A DNA stretch of 64,000 nt from Rhexocercosporidium sp. MPI-PUGE-AT-0058 (taxonomy: Eukaryota > Ascomycota > Leotiomycetes > Helotiales). The translations under genes were made by a program, and so were the position numbers. The first letter of the stretch is position 1, and each line of letters opens with the position of its first letter. Shown piece after piece: positions 32,906 to 44,884 of the stretch. The DNA lies in assembly GCA_020746875.1 (NCBI GenBank), contig JAGTJL010000009.1, forward strand, positions 186,001 to 250,000, given 5' to 3'. The notes beneath the pieces are model-generated. The model was not told the origin of the DNA. It did no database searches and saw only the letters and a list, made by a program, of their open reading frames with translations.

Positions 32906-34772
32906 ATGGACGCACAACTCCGCAACGACGGCGCAGGAATGGCCCTCCTTCCGCACCCCTCCCGCCGGAAAGTATGGCTAGGCAAAGTCAGTGCTGTGCA
33001 TGGCCGTATGCCTGGCATCAATAAGTTGCCGTTGAAGGTTTTGGGGACGATTGGAACTTTGGTGGTTGTAAATGTTGTGGTCTGGGTTGGTGTTGGGGTT
33101 GTATTGGTGAGTTTGAAAAGGTTTCTTTGGGGGGGTTGTTTTGGTGCTATAAGTTTGGTGGTTCGCGTTATTTATTTTCTAGTTGAAAGGTTGAAGAATT
33201 GGAAGACTGGTTTTCTGATTTTTGTCTTTGGAATGGACGAGTGCTGATTTTAGTAGGCGTATCATCCGTGAGTTAGTTTCTGTTGAGAGGAGATAGACTT
33301 GAATATCAGACCCGGGTTGGTGACCATTGGAGAACGAGATTTTTGAACAAGGCAAGGATGCAATCCCAATATACCGGGAGAGCGTAATTGTGATGAGAGA
33401 CGATTCATCCGCAAAAGAAGCGGGAAGTGGCAAGAGATAAAGCTGATACTTCGTTTCATTCAACAGAGCATTAGCTTCAACAGCTGCACTAGCATACACC
33501 TTAGGTTTGCGTCATGCACTTGACGCTGATCATATCGCTGTAAGTCTTTCCAAGACTGCTATCTACATACAGAAATCTGTTACTGACTGACAGGCATCCA
33601 GGCGATCGATCTCATGACCCGCCGTCTCATAGCAGATGGACAACGACCTACAACAGTCGGAACATTCTTCTCACTCGGCCACTCAACGTCCGTCTCTTCC
33701 CCCCACTTCCCAATTTACCTCATTTCACAACTTCTGCCCTGAGCACACTCTAACCTCCCCAGAATCGTAATCATAACCTCCATCGTCGTCGCCGCAACCG
33801 CAGCAGCAGTCTCAGACCGATTCGGCTCCTTCAGCAAAGTCGGCGGCATAATCGGGACTTCTGTCTCAGCCGCCTTTCTCATCATTCTCAGTATGCTCAA
33901 TATGTGGATCCTGTGGAAGTTGTGCGTACAGTTAAAGACTATCATTGAGAAAGGAGAGGAGAGGACGCCTGATCCTTGGGCAGGAACTGGAGGTGGACCG
34001 CTTTTTAGAGTGTGTAAACGGCTGTTCAAGTTTATTGATCGGTGAGTGAGCACGCTTTTCCAACTCTTTTGGATGTTGCATTTGAAGTCGACATCTAATG
34101 AGAGATGCCAGACCTTGGAAAATGTACCCTCTCGGCGTCCTCTTCGGCCTCGGCTTCGACACCTCCTCTGAAGTTGCTCTCTTGGGAATAGCATCTCTAC
34201 AAGGGGCATCAGGGACGTCGTTCTGGCTCATTCTCATCTTCCCAATCCTCTTCACAGCAGGAATGTGTCTGATCGACACAACTGATGGCGCACTGATGAT
34301 GACGTTGTATACATCCACTGCACTAGCGCGCGATCAAATCGCGATTCTGTACTACAGCATCGTACTCACTATGATCACCATCGCTGCCGCGATGGCTATC
34401 GGTGTCATCCAGCTGCTGAGTCTGATTCTCAACGTTGCGGAGCCGACGGGGAGGTTCTGGGATGGGGTTGAGAAGGCGGGTGATAACTATGATATTATCG
34501 GTGGTGCTATATGTGGGAGCTTTGTGGTAGCGGGTGTGGGGAGTGTGCTGTGTTATGGAAGTTTTAGGAGGGCCGTTGATAGGAGGATCAAATTGAGGGA
34601 GGAGAGGGAGGAGGGAGTTGTTGTTGTAGATGGTGATAACGATAGCCATCTGGAGGGGGCTTTAGGTGAGGATGGCATTATTCATGACAGAGATGGAGTG
34701 AGAGAGGCCGGTCCGCTGCCGGATAAGAAGGCGAGGATTGATGTTAAAGCGAGTGCTGGGCCTTCAAGTTGA
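32906..34772 (+). CDS. nic1: High-affinity nickel transporter (NiCoT family)
   Basis: Six exons, 32906-33106, 33257-33267, 33467-33539, 33602-33687, 33763-34041 and 34112-34772, encode 436 aa. It imports Ni2+ (some members Co2+) across the plasma membrane with eight predicted helices, serving urease. The signature R-H-A-L-D-A-D-H-I-A-A-I-D with ligands His87, Asp92 and His93 is intact. Further hallmarks are T-V-G-T-F-F-S-L-G-H-S-T-I-V, L-F-G-L-G-F-D-T-S-S-E-V and M-C-L-I-D-T-T-D-G-A. The second exon is only 11 nt; without it exon 1 cannot join exon 3 in frame, and with it the product reads V-G-V-V-L-A-Y-H-P-A-L-A. The C-terminal tail of about 80 residues is hydrophilic and acidic. Confidence 0.92.
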
Positions 34773-36134
34773 AGGTTGAGTAAAGTTGTGTCTGGCTAGG
34801 GCACGATTGGATGAAATCCTGCACATTCGATTTCTCGTAGAACTGCCGAGAAAATATGCTTGAAGAAGTTCATATCTAGGACAGATACATAGACATTGTG
34901 GAAGGCGTCACGGCCCAGATGTAGGTATACGGGAATATAAATAAAGACATAGGCGAGACCCCTTTTAAGCTAAGCGAGCTTAAACTGTACCAAAGATTGC
35001 CTATCCACGAAGCTCCCTCAAACTCACCTACACCAGTGACTACGCGCTGTAAATTTTCAGGAATATAAAGGAAGTATAATAAAATTTAGTAATCAAAACA
35101 TCCAGCTAAGACTGTCTATTTAGAGCACCTTCCTAGAGACCTGTGATAACATTCTCACCCTTTGGTTTGTTGAACTTGTCAATAGCGGCACCTGTCTTTA
35201 TGATCGACTCCGGGGTATCTAAACCCGATAAGATCAATTTGACCAACTACAATTTGGCAAAGAAGATAGAGTGTGGCAGATGGATGGCTGCTCACCTGAA
35301 AGCAATCACAATTTTGGAGATCCAAATCACTGAGTAGGTTTATTAGATCAGCACAGTTCTTACCGGTATATAGCATCCGCAATAGCTTCTTTGAATTTCT
35401 CGACAAGATCATAGAGTCCAGCTGTAAGCGAGGGCAGGACAACAGTTGCTGATTTGCTCCGCCTTACACATAAGGTTACTAAGTGGTTCGTAACAGCTCT
35501 GTTTTATTCGCGTGAACAACTCTGTACTTCATTTAGTTTTTATGGTGGTACTCACAGAGACCCAGCAGCAAATATTTAGCCCATAAATGTGCAGTACATA
35601 TACCCTTTCTCATCCACAAGCGTGCATTGGCGTACCTGTTTTCATCGACACATTATCCCCCACAACTGCTATTATACCCATTGGTGATTTGGCACAGCTT
35701 AGCTACGCACCAGCCGCCTGCCTAACGCCGGATTGCTAAGCTCTCGCGACTACTATATTGGGTCTAAGTTAAAGCCTCACGAATCACTGATTGGCTGCGA
35801 ACGCTGTGACCGTCGACATGAGCTCAAAGAAAGAAAAGACTGGCGTTTCTATTTGAGTACTCCTGCTTACCACTTCCCAATGAGGCATTGGCACCGACGA
35901 CGTATTGCAACAGGCATGATGAGGCAGTAAAACAGCTGTAGATTCTTGAGAAGCCTCTGAGGTGCATATAAGAGCAGAAACTTCTGCGGGCTCTGGTATA
36001 AACCAGTTCATCAAAGCACAAATATTCACATTTTTTCATTCAGTCTTGACTCGGTTCAACAATGCCAACACCCCCAACACTTCCAACACTTCCAACAAGC
36101 ACAAGCGTTACATTCGCTCCAGGCTCAATCCGAG
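34773..36134. other. 1.36-kb AT-rich gene-free interval
   Basis: It includes a perfect 7-bp-arm hairpin TTAAGCT...AGCTTAA near 34967-34985 and stretches of A/T-rich sequence at 35040-35110. The frames at 35143-35337 and 35733-35930 carry nothing recognisable. It may be decayed repeat DNA. Confidence 0.4.
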
Positions 36135-36382
36135 ATGTCGCAGCTTATCCAACCCTTTTCGTCCAACGAGGTGTATCCTAGTGCCATGGACGCCTTCCTC
36201 GATGAGGTAAGCCGATCCAGCTTAGAGGACTTCGAAAATTATTTACATGAAGTAAGCTTCCGTATACCAAAAATGCGTGACAGAAAACAGAGACAGAGCT
36301 GACACCGACTTAGCAAGTTCCACATCATAATAAGATCAAGCATGCAACAGCTGCGCCCTGGCTCAATGGCAACCCATAAACA
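36135..36382 (+). other. Coding-like upstream exons in frame with the bZIP gene, closed by one stop
   Basis: The ATG at 36135 opens 39 codons (M-S-Q-L-I-Q-P-F-S-S-N-E-V-Y and on to D-F-E-N-Y-L-H-E) ending at 36250 at a perfect GTAAGC donor. An intron with a GCTGAC branch site and TTAG acceptor closes at 36314. Exon 36315-36377 then continues in frame to a TAA that lies one codon (ACA) before the bZIP ATG at 36383. It is either an upstream regulatory ORF or the N-terminus of a longer protein broken by a stop. Confidence 0.45.
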
Positions 36383-36847
36383 ATGCCACCATCTCCACGG
36401 GAAAGCCTCGGCTCGTCACCTTCGAATCCATCTCTAAGACCCATGTCTCCAGTTCCTAGTAGGAGAGAGCCAGCAGCCTCAATCACTGTGGTGGACGCCC
36501 GCGTCGCTTCTGCAGGGCATGAACGGCGTATAGCCCAGAACAAAGATTCACAACGGGCATTCCGCGATCGAAAGAGTAAGGAGCTCGCCATCCTCCTAGC
36601 CAATATTCCTCGGCTAGAAGATCAGCACCGAATATTGCTCCAATCATACTCAAATCAGTCCGCCGTGATACACGAACTGAGAGTACAGCTGGAGGCACTC
36701 ACTGGCAAGATGAGTGCAATATTGGGGTTCTTCAATCTTCCCTTACCCGAAGCGCCTGGCTCACAGGATGTTCGAGCTGGCTATAGCGGTGAAGAAGATG
36801 TTTCATCCGTATCTCAGAACCTAGATTCTTATTTTGCTTCATGCTAG
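36383..36847 (+). CDS. bZIP transcription factor, AP-1-like basic region
   Basis: 154 aa from the ATG at 36383, which has A at position -3. Residues 1-45 are Pro/Ser-rich. The basic region R-R-I-A-Q-N-K-D-S-Q-R-A-F-R-D-R-K lies at about 50-66 and shows the bZIP N-x7-R spacing and the fungal AP-1-type Q-R-A-F-R. The adjoining helix has hydrophobic residues at roughly heptad spacing (I-L-L...L...I-L-L...V-I...L...L-E-A-L), but the leucines are irregular, so the zipper may be weak or heterodimeric. The C-terminal 45 residues are acidic with no Yap1-type cysteine-rich domain; a single Cys is the last residue. The target is unknown. Coding-like upstream exons in the same frame end in a stop one codon before this ATG. 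Confidence 0.75.
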   Translation: MPPSPRESLGSSPSNPSLRPMSPVPSRREPAASITVVDARVASAGHERRIAQNKDSQRAFRDRKSKELAILLANIPRLEDQHRILLQSYSNQSAVIHELRVQLEALTGKMSAILGFFNLPLPEAPGSQDVRAGYSGEEDVSSVSQNLDSYFASC

Positions 36848-37475
36848 TATTCCGAAATTTCGGTGACTGAAAATTGGCTTATTTAAACACCTGTGTCTTC
36901 TTCGGAAACTGTGATCTATCACGAGAATCTTGTTTTTCTCGAACCTTTATTCTGTTTGCATTTGGCATCGTTGAGTCGTCCAGAATTTCACGTCAGTTCT
37001 TGTCTTCCCTGCTTCTGTGAGAGTTTCGCCAACACGACAAACAAGAATTCGGCAGCTCTAAGTGATGATCTTTAGAATATTGGAGACATTTTGTGAGCAG
37101 ACGTGCTACGAGACCGAAGGCTAAGAGCCGGAGGTTTCGTTCCACTTTCCATGATAAGCAGCGTTATGTAATCAGAACTAGTTCTCTTCAGGCTTGGCGA
37201 GGAGGAGAGATCGTGCTTCGATGACATTTGTATCGATTGATTAACTGATGTCCTTCTTCCTTTATTAATGATTGTTTTCATCTCTGCTTAGCATTCCATA
37301 ACTCCGGTAGCGATACTGCAGTAGCACTAGTGGCAGTCAAGCGGAGACACTATACTTTGTTGACAGGCGGCGGATTGCGGGTAAGAACCGGGTAGTTTGA
37401 CAACCACTGACTATGTGGAACCGCCGTACAGGCATGCTAATCTCAAGAGACTTGACGCAGGGTGAGTTGTCATAA
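36848..37475. other. Intergenic between bZIP and regulator genes
   Basis: This 628-bp interval holds the bZIP 3' flank and the promoter of the next gene, both rightward. It is AT-rich with no gene. An N-terminal Zn2Cys6 exon for the next gene was looked for and not seen. Confidence 0.45.
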
Positions 37476-39073
37476 ATGAATCCCAACGATCAGACTTCCA
37501 TAGGATCGGCGCAGAAGCTACTTTTCCTCCCGACATGGCAGCTGGACGATGCTGAAAGAGCGCAGACGCAAAAACGCATCCGACGTCATATTATGCAGAA
37601 TGTGATGCGAGCTAAACGCAAAGCCGGTGACGATTCTATGTCCCCTTTGCTGGCTTCACCACAATCTCAGCTCCCAGTTCTAAATTTTGCCCATCCACCG
37701 ACCCAATGGCGTTTCTACATGCCTGCGTTCGTGAACAACTGTAAGTTATGTGTGCTCTGCAATTTTTTGAACATGCATACTTGGTACAACGACAGTAGAC
37801 AGAACGAAGACTACTACACTTCTCCAGATGTTTACATAATACTCTTTTAGGGATGACATGTTTCCAGCCGAGGATGGTGTCGCGGACTGAAGGTGCCATC
37901 ACCTCCCATCAGGGCCTATGGTTACAAGAGGCAATGAAAAACGAGGCACTTTTCCATGCAACGCTGGCACTTAGTGCTGCTTATCATCACAAGCTTTCGC
38001 TTGAGAAGCTTCAATTCTTAGCTCTGTATCACGTCGGACAGGCCATTTCCAAGATTAATCTTGCCCTCAACAATGAGAGCTCGGTAATAAACGATAACAC
38101 TATTCTCGCCGTGGTGGGAATCGCAGCATATGAGGTACTATTCTCCCAAATTCTCATCGAGCATGTTTTAGTTTTAGTTTTAACATACTGATATCGTGTG
38201 GGGTAGAATCTTAAGGGGGATTGTAACTCTAGCCGAATGCATCTAAATGGCTTGCAATCTATGGTTACTTTACGCGGCGGCCTCGACAGCCTCGGGTTGT
38301 TGGCGCGCCATGCATTGAACTGGTCAGTACCCAGGCTCCTCAATAATAATTAAGTACTGCTAAGATATCTATCCTGCAGGGTTGACTGTAGTTTTGCGAC
38401 AGCTACAGCCGGGGAGCCATTATTCATACATCAAGAACCATATACGAGACTTCCATCTCCAGTTCCCGGAGGACTTCTGGACTATGGTGGCAGCTCCATC
38501 AGTATGCAACTTCAAGCTGTGCTGTCGCAGCTTCGAGAACTTACCCAAGTCTTGACCTCTTCATACTCGACGCACGTTACATCAGACCAAATGTGGATGT
38601 TCAGTCATCAGCGTACTCTTGTCGAACAGGAACTTCTCCTGATGCGCTTTCCCCTCGAACACGTCCCCAACGATGGAGGGGACCCATGTCTTAGAGCCAT
38701 CGCTGAAATCGTTAGATTAGCGGCGCAGATTTATGTGAATCTAGTTCTGCGCTGCATTCTTCCGCTTTCCAGTGTCCATAGGACATTGTCAGCGCAGATT
38801 TCGGGGTCTTTGAGCACGCTGAAAGACGATATTCCCGATCATCAGTGCGAGAGTCTCGAGATACTGCTTTGGTCTGCCATATTAGGCGGAACTGTCGCAA
38901 CGGATTCCTTGATTCGAGAGCAGTTGGGATCTGTGGTTGTGAAATTCTGCGGCCAGTTGAAAATCTCATCTTGGATACAGTGTCGAGAACTTATAGAGAA
39001 CGTTGTATATTCCCATCGAGGATGTGGAGACTTGTGCGAGAAGTTTTATGTAGAAGCTACTAGTTGTGGATAG
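37476..39073 (+). CDS. Fungal-specific regulator-like protein (DUF3468 type) without zinc cluster
   Basis: Four exons, 37476-37740, 37851-38134, 38207-38322 and 38380-39073, give 452 aa. The N-terminus carries the family's L-F-L-P-T-W-Q...R-I-R-R-H-I-M-Q-N-V-M-R-A-K-R-K basic block, followed by the regulatory domain (F-H-A-T-L-A-L-S-A-A-Y-H, D-N-T-I-L-A-V-V-G-I-A-A-Y-E, L-N-G-L-Q-S-M-V-T-L-R-G-G-L-D-S-L-G). The last exon is the helical C-terminal half. Members with a Zn2Cys6 cluster act as activators; this one, like many fungal relatives, starts directly at the linker, so direct DNA binding is doubtful. All introns have consensus ends, and no frame break is present. It could be an accessory regulator for the adjacent bZIP gene, which is inference. 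Confidence 0.8.
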
Positions 39074-42000
39074 AGATTCAAGGTAGCCGGTTGACTAGTG
39101 TACGAAATTATCTCCGAGTAGAAGGATCCAGGACCGAGAAGGGGCTTTGTGCTATTGAAAAATGAGCTGCGTGTTTGATCTGGAAGATATACGGGCGTTG
39201 ATCTCGCGTCGTAAGGAGACGCAGTGTAAAGGATCCTGGTGGGGCAGCAGAAATTAGCAATTTTCTTTACACAAGCATTACGTTAGGATTGTGCGATCTG
39301 AGCCATTGTGACGGAGAGTTACACCTCTTTCAAATGAAGCTTCAGTAAATGTTAGTATCCGCAGCACCATTCATTATTTTCAAAGCTTGAAGTATCGATA
39401 TCGATGCGGTTTTTTCCTCTCATTTACGCGAAAGTAAACAAACAAGCGAGAATCGTATTCTCGCTGCCCACCTCGCTTCTTTCGGGGGATCAGATCATAG
39501 GACGCGAAATTGTATATCAAGGTGTATAATAAATATGAAATATCGAGAGGACCTGTTTTCAAAATCAATTAAGAGCGTTCGCATTCGACCTCGATCAAAA
39601 ATACCAAGGATTTCGAGCTTAGATCTGCTTGCCATGAAGGTTTTAAGCAAGCTGAGCACAATGAGGCTTTGACAGAACCTCGAGGCTTGACAAGGCGATT
39701 CTAAAATTGATTTTTCCAATGCATGGTCGTTGTTTGGAAGTGGTTAGTAGTGGAATCGGAAAGCATATGAGGAGTTCGCTCAGAGGTGATATGCCAAGAG
39801 CCAAGATATTAGAAGATTAGAAGACAGAATACGAAAGCGAGGATAGAGGAAGTCAAGATCGGACTGCTTTAACAGAAACTTAAATTAGAGCATCATCGTT
39901 GATATGAGAAAAAGTCGAAGGCTCTTCTGAGTACACAGCAGGAGACGTAGGAGAGCAGAACAAGAGCGCTCACAATTTAGCCACGATGAAAGAAGTGGGT
40001 ATTAAAGATCACGCATAGATTCAACACACATTGGGTAGAGAAATAGTGGAGGCAATTCTTCAAAGAAGTAGATCAGGATACATAACTAAGACTAGTCCCC
40101 CCGCCCCGCGAATATTTCACCACTTCGACCCCCTCCCAACCCGACGTTATCTATGTGTAAAATCGGCAAGCCTGAACATTCTCCTCTAAAGAAAATCTAC
40201 TATAAGCTTCGAGCAAAGCGGACGATGTTCGATGAAGACATTCCCATCCATTAAAACCGCCTTACCCGTATTTGCCTTAAGAATTAAGTAAGGTAGACTA
40301 TTGACTTCAGAGGGACGGGAAGGAGGAGGTCACACGATCTCCCTATCACATGACGGGCACTAACCGCATCTAGGCTCGAAAAGCAGCGTCCGTACTTGGC
40401 GCCTGACATTCCTTAGAAACTCCCGAGATTCCGAGATCCCAAAGGAGAGGGAGATAATTGAGGAAGATCTCATAATCCTTATCCCCGGGCTTCGACTTCA
40501 ATTCAACTCAACTCGCCAGCTCGAACAAATCTCATCTCATCTCATCTCGTTAAATACCGAGAACCGAGTCACAATAAGGTTATCGCGACGATAAGAGGAC
40601 GAGGAGCGGGGAGGGGGAGGAGGGGTTTATCGATTACGATTGCGATTGCGATTACGATTGTACAGTACAGTAGCCCGCCCGGTCGATCACACGGGTACGG
40701 CGCCACGGGAACCCTCCTTGCATTGCTTGCGTCTTTGACCGCCGGGATGATGAGGGTGCGCATGATGGGGATGGGATGGGTGAAAAGTCTATTTTGGAGG
40801 GAGATCAGATGGATGGATTATGGATTGGGCGTGGGGGATCTTGGGATGTGGTGTGGTGCAATTGAATTGAATTGAATTGAGGCGTGTATTGCGCTTGATG
40901 GTACGGAGGGGAGGAATTATTTGAATTGGGATTGGGAATCAAGAATGGGGGATTGGAGGGGTCAATTGGAGAGGAGGAGGAGGGGCACCTGAGACACTGG
41001 AGTGGCATGTGAAAATGGATCATCCACCACCAGATGGCCAGGCAAGGATGAAGAGGATGGAGGGGGCCATGTGACATCCTCATCATGACCCCCAATCCTC
41101 GCCAGATGATCCGTTTCACGAGCTGAATGATCAAAAGATGGTGTGCGAGATCTAGACTTTTGAGCTGAGCTGAGGGTTGTGCAAAGTCGGGAGATGAAGG
41201 AGGATGGCATGGTGGGCGGTCGTCAGTGAGGTGAGGTGAGGTGGTCGTCGTGGTTTCAACGTGGCGAGCGTGATACGTGTGCATGATGACAATTTCAAAG
41301 AAGTACCTATCTTAACCAAGTTACCTAGTTAGGTATACGCCAGGATAGTATGGTGAAACGCTGCGCTGCGCTGCCTTGGAATATCGCATATCGCACACGC
41401 ATCTCCTCATCTGAACTCAACTTCAATTGGAACTTGGAAGCTTGCTTTTCCTCTCCTTCCTGATACTTCTGGTAGGGAGACCCCTTCCGGATTACTAACA
41501 GTCACTGGTAGCAAGGTGGAAAAGAAAGCAGGAAGGAATGAAGGAAGGAAAGTTAATTGGAATCTGGGAATTAACGAACAGACAGACAGACAACTCAGAC
41601 GATGGATATGACGACCGAGGTGACTTTGGCTTTCGGGGAGAAGCAAGACACGTGGAGGGTTTAGATACGAGCTAGCAAGTGAGGGTGAGTTTGAGGGTGA
41701 GTTTGGGTGTGAGAGCGAGAGGAGGGAAGGCAAACACGTCGACGGCCTTACAGCGGAGGAATTGAAGTGATGATGATGGGGCAATGCGTCTGCATTGCAT
41801 TGATAGAGGTGATTGACTGATGGGAATTGTTGCGCGCATTGGGAGGAGAATGGAAGGGCAGTGTGAGCCTTCCACGGCTTTTCTGCTTCATTAGTGGGAT
41901 GCAATTCCGGGGTACTTCAATTGGATTCCTGTACGTAGTGACGAGACAAGAAGAGGAATTTAAACCACCCGAACGAGGAAAGTGAATTTTATTATCATTG

Positions 42001-42218
42001 GCTTATGGGCACTAGTCTTGTTGGTTTTCCGGCATTGTTAGCCAGGACGTCTAGAATCGGTGGAATGTGAACTAGAAGGGATCAATGCAAGATGCAGGTC
42101 CATCCATGAGTCAGGGGTATTGAAGTAATCATATCTGCTCTACAAGTATGCTTTGATTTTAAATGCCCCTTGAACGCCATGCTTTACTATGCCCACCATG
42201 CCTGCGATATCCTATCAC
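39074..42218. other. 3.1-kb gene-free interval
   Basis: This is the longest gap. The left half is AT-rich and featureless. The right half (40480-41900) has simple repeats, including (GAATT)n at 40860-40880, GAGGAGG and TCATCTCATC tracts. Frames at 40805-41284 and 41407-41904 on the minus strand are low-complexity. No gene, tRNA or transposon is recognised. Confidence 0.4.
40860..40880. repeat. (GAATT)n microsatellite
   Basis: Four consecutive AATTG units lie in the gene-free interval. Confidence 0.8.
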
Positions 42219-43477
42219 TTACTTCATGCTTCCAAAATCCAACTTCCTCGCGACCTTTGGTCCTCTCTCATCATCTAACACGCCAGGTCTCCTTTTCAAA
42301 TCCTCTCCGATCTTGTCCTCACCCGAACCATCCCTCTTCTTCGGTAAATCCTCTTTCTTAGTTGGTTTCGGATCTGCTGCCCACCATTTGTGCTCCAATG
42401 CTTCACGGCCTGTGATCCTTTTCTTCGGGTCTAGAATTAACATCTTCATGAGTAGGTCGACGCCTTCATATCCTGCGGTACCGAAAGTAGCGAGGTAGTG
42501 ATCACGTCCTCGGATCGGATTTGGTGGGTCTGGAACCGTATATTCAGGCAATTTGGTGACGCCGGGCCAGTTCTCTTCTGTGGGTGTCCCGATTGCTTGA
42601 CAGATCAAATTGATCTGGTGTATTTCTGTATCGCCTGCTATATATGGCGTTCTGATAACCAGCTCTGCGAAAACCAAGCCTACAGACCAGATATCAACTG
42701 CTCCAGAATAATGCCTAGCTCCGAAGAGTAGCTCCGGAGGTCGGTACCAGCGTGTAATGACATTTGAAGTCATGGCACGGTAGGGATCTGCGAAGGAGCG
42801 CGCAAGACCAAAATCTCCTAGCTTGACTTCACCATCCGCGGCAATGAGTAAGTTGTTCGGTTTGATATCGCGGTGCAGAACAAAGTTCTCATGGCAGAAC
42901 CAGACGGCTCGCGTCATCATGCCCATCCAAGCTTTGATATCTGCCGCGCCGTACCGTACACCTTCTGTATCTTTGATCAACATCTCTAGATCGCCCAATG
43001 GCAGGAATTCGAGGACGAGGTTGAGGTTCTGGTCTTTGGAGGAGAAGACTGAGAGGAGGGAGATGATGTTCGGATGGGAGAGTTCCTGGAGGTGCTTGAG
43101 TTCGCGGATGGCGTCGGGGGCCATGCCTTCTGTGTATTCCTTCTGGACCTTGATCTTCTTGATCGCGACCAGTTTGGAGGGGTCGGCACGGAGGTGGCCA
43201 AGGTAGACATTGGCGTAGGTTCCTTCTCCGAGTTTCCTGCCTGGATAAGTCAGTATGGTTTTGCTTGTGTATAGAAGATGCTTCGGGACTGCCAACCTTT
43301 GACATATTTGTGCTTCTCATCTTCATTCATCTGCTCTGCTAGATCATGACCGCCGTTGCTGGCCTGGGTTGTTTCGGGAGTTGCTCCGTTTGAGGCTGCA
43401 TTGTTGGCTGACAGTTTTGATTTGCTGGAGCTGCCTTTGTCTGCATCCCCAGGGACGATGAGAGGGGAATTCGCCAT
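42219..43477 (-). CDS. cdk7: CDK7/Kin28-type cyclin-dependent kinase (TFIIH and CDK-activating kinase)
   Basis: Two minus-strand exons, 43477-43297 and 43240-42219, encode 400 aa. The GTTGGC...CTGACTTATCCAG intron joins Y-V-K-G-R-K-L-G-E-G-T-Y-A. The kinase phosphorylates the Pol II CTD Ser5 and, in most fungi, the cell-cycle CDK T-loop. Motifs: glycine loop G65-E-G-T-Y-A-N-V, Lys88 (V-A-I-K-K-I), helix C A-P-D-A-I-R-E-L-K, H183-R-D-I-K-P-N-N, D203-F-G, T-loop Thr218 in R-A-M-T-S-N-V-I-T-R-W-Y-R, and P-P-E-L-L in place of the usual A-P-E-L-L. The first 55 residues are a disordered Ser/Asn/Ala-rich extension; the tail is Lys/Asp-rich. It is divergent from the SWIRM gene over 2.36 kb. Confidence 0.92.
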
Positions 43478-43802
43478 AGCGGATGGTTCAGGAGCTGGAA
43501 GACCGGAGAATGAAGCTAAACGTCCCTTTGTGGCAGTATGGATGTCCTGATCACCATGCCGCGTTTCGCGCCCGGTGTTGTACTGTAGAAAAAGCTAGCG
43601 CGAGGACAATTGCTCAATTGGTGTTACCAGAATGCCCGGTAAGGGTGTGGCTTGGATTGGATTGGACTGGATTGGCCAATTGGTCTCGAATCAGGGCTAT
43701 TTGATTAATTGAGTCAGAAGAATGCGCCAGCATCGATAGCGGGGTGAATTGGACGGGGCGGAATTGAATTGAATTCCAATATCAAGATAGAAATCAATCA
43801 CC

Positions 43803-43839
43803 CCCTCCACCCTCCACCCTTCACCCTTCACCCTTCACC
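43803..43839. repeat. (TTCACCC)n/(CACCCTC)n minisatellite
   Basis: The consecutive units CCTCCACCCTCCACCCTTCA and CCCTTCACCCTTCACC are visible about 330 bp upstream of the CDK7 start. Confidence 0.8.
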
Positions 43840-44864
43840 GTGATGGATCTGGACGTGAGCGTGAACGAGTGGAGTGCTTGCTCCGTCGGTATGCGCCCAC
43901 TAGCGATCTGTGCCCGCTCCTCCTTGCTGCCTTGTGCAACGCTTGTGCGTACTTGTGCATCCTTGTGCATCCCTGTGCAGCCATCGGTGAAGCCTGATGT
44001 AAAGTCCGATGTGAGCCTAACGTCGAGGAATTATACCCGATGCAGTCTAGCACGCAGCTAATTAGGTCTTTCTGTTCTCACTTCTCGCGCTTGAGAGGTT
44101 TTCGAGTGACTCATGCCACATCTCGACCTCCACCAACGACCTGGATATGAACGTGAGCGAGCGGGCACGGCGGAGAAGAGAACAGGCTGCGATGGATGGA
44201 TGGATACTGGCTGTACATGGACGGATGTCCCTCCTGGGAGATGGATGTTGGTCCTACGTCTACGCCTGGCCTGTGTGCCCTCTCTCTCTTGCGCTCTCTC
44301 TCGTTCCCGCCAATCCGGAGTCGTCTCGAGTCTCAAGGTGCGAGGTTGTTTCCCCTTCCCTTCCCTCCCTCCCCCTCTCTCAATTGCCCCCAATTGTTGT
44401 TACCCATCAATCCAATTGGCAATGGTATTGCTTGCTCGTTCTCGCCAGTGCAGAGCCAGAGAGAGCAGAGCGCCAGAGCTGACCCCCTTTCCCTTACTTA
44501 CATAAATACCTACTTGGGGCATGGCAACTAACTAACTGGTGGCATCGCATCGCAATGCATCTATCTATTGCTTCATGCCCAATGCTAATACCTTGCTCCT
44601 CCTCCCCTCTCATTGGTCAATCCCCCTTTGCCTTCTCTTCCTCTTCTCGCACATTCCAGTCACCTTCCCCCTGCCATGCCTCCGTTACGCGTTGCTGGCT
44701 GTTCGCGCCCCTCCAAAACAACGCTCAGCAGCAGCACAGCCGCCCTCTCAAACAAAGAGGATTCCGAATGCTATCCATCCAACCAACCAGGCCGAAGCAC
44801 GCATACGCCATCTAACCGCTGCCTAAGTTCCAGGAGCGAGCCAGGACAATAGTCACAGAGAGGG

Positions 44865-44884
44865 CCGGCCAGCCAGCCAGCCAG
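44865..44884. repeat. (CCAG)n microsatellite
   Basis: Four consecutive CCAG/CAGC units follow a GGCCGGCC palindrome in the divergent upstream region. Confidence 0.8.

Noticed and set aside
43241..43295. Apparent CDK7 start at 43295 giving a 358-aa frame
   Set aside because: The first 18 codons are the intron; splicing to the upstream exon gives the conserved KYVKGRKLGEGTY junction.
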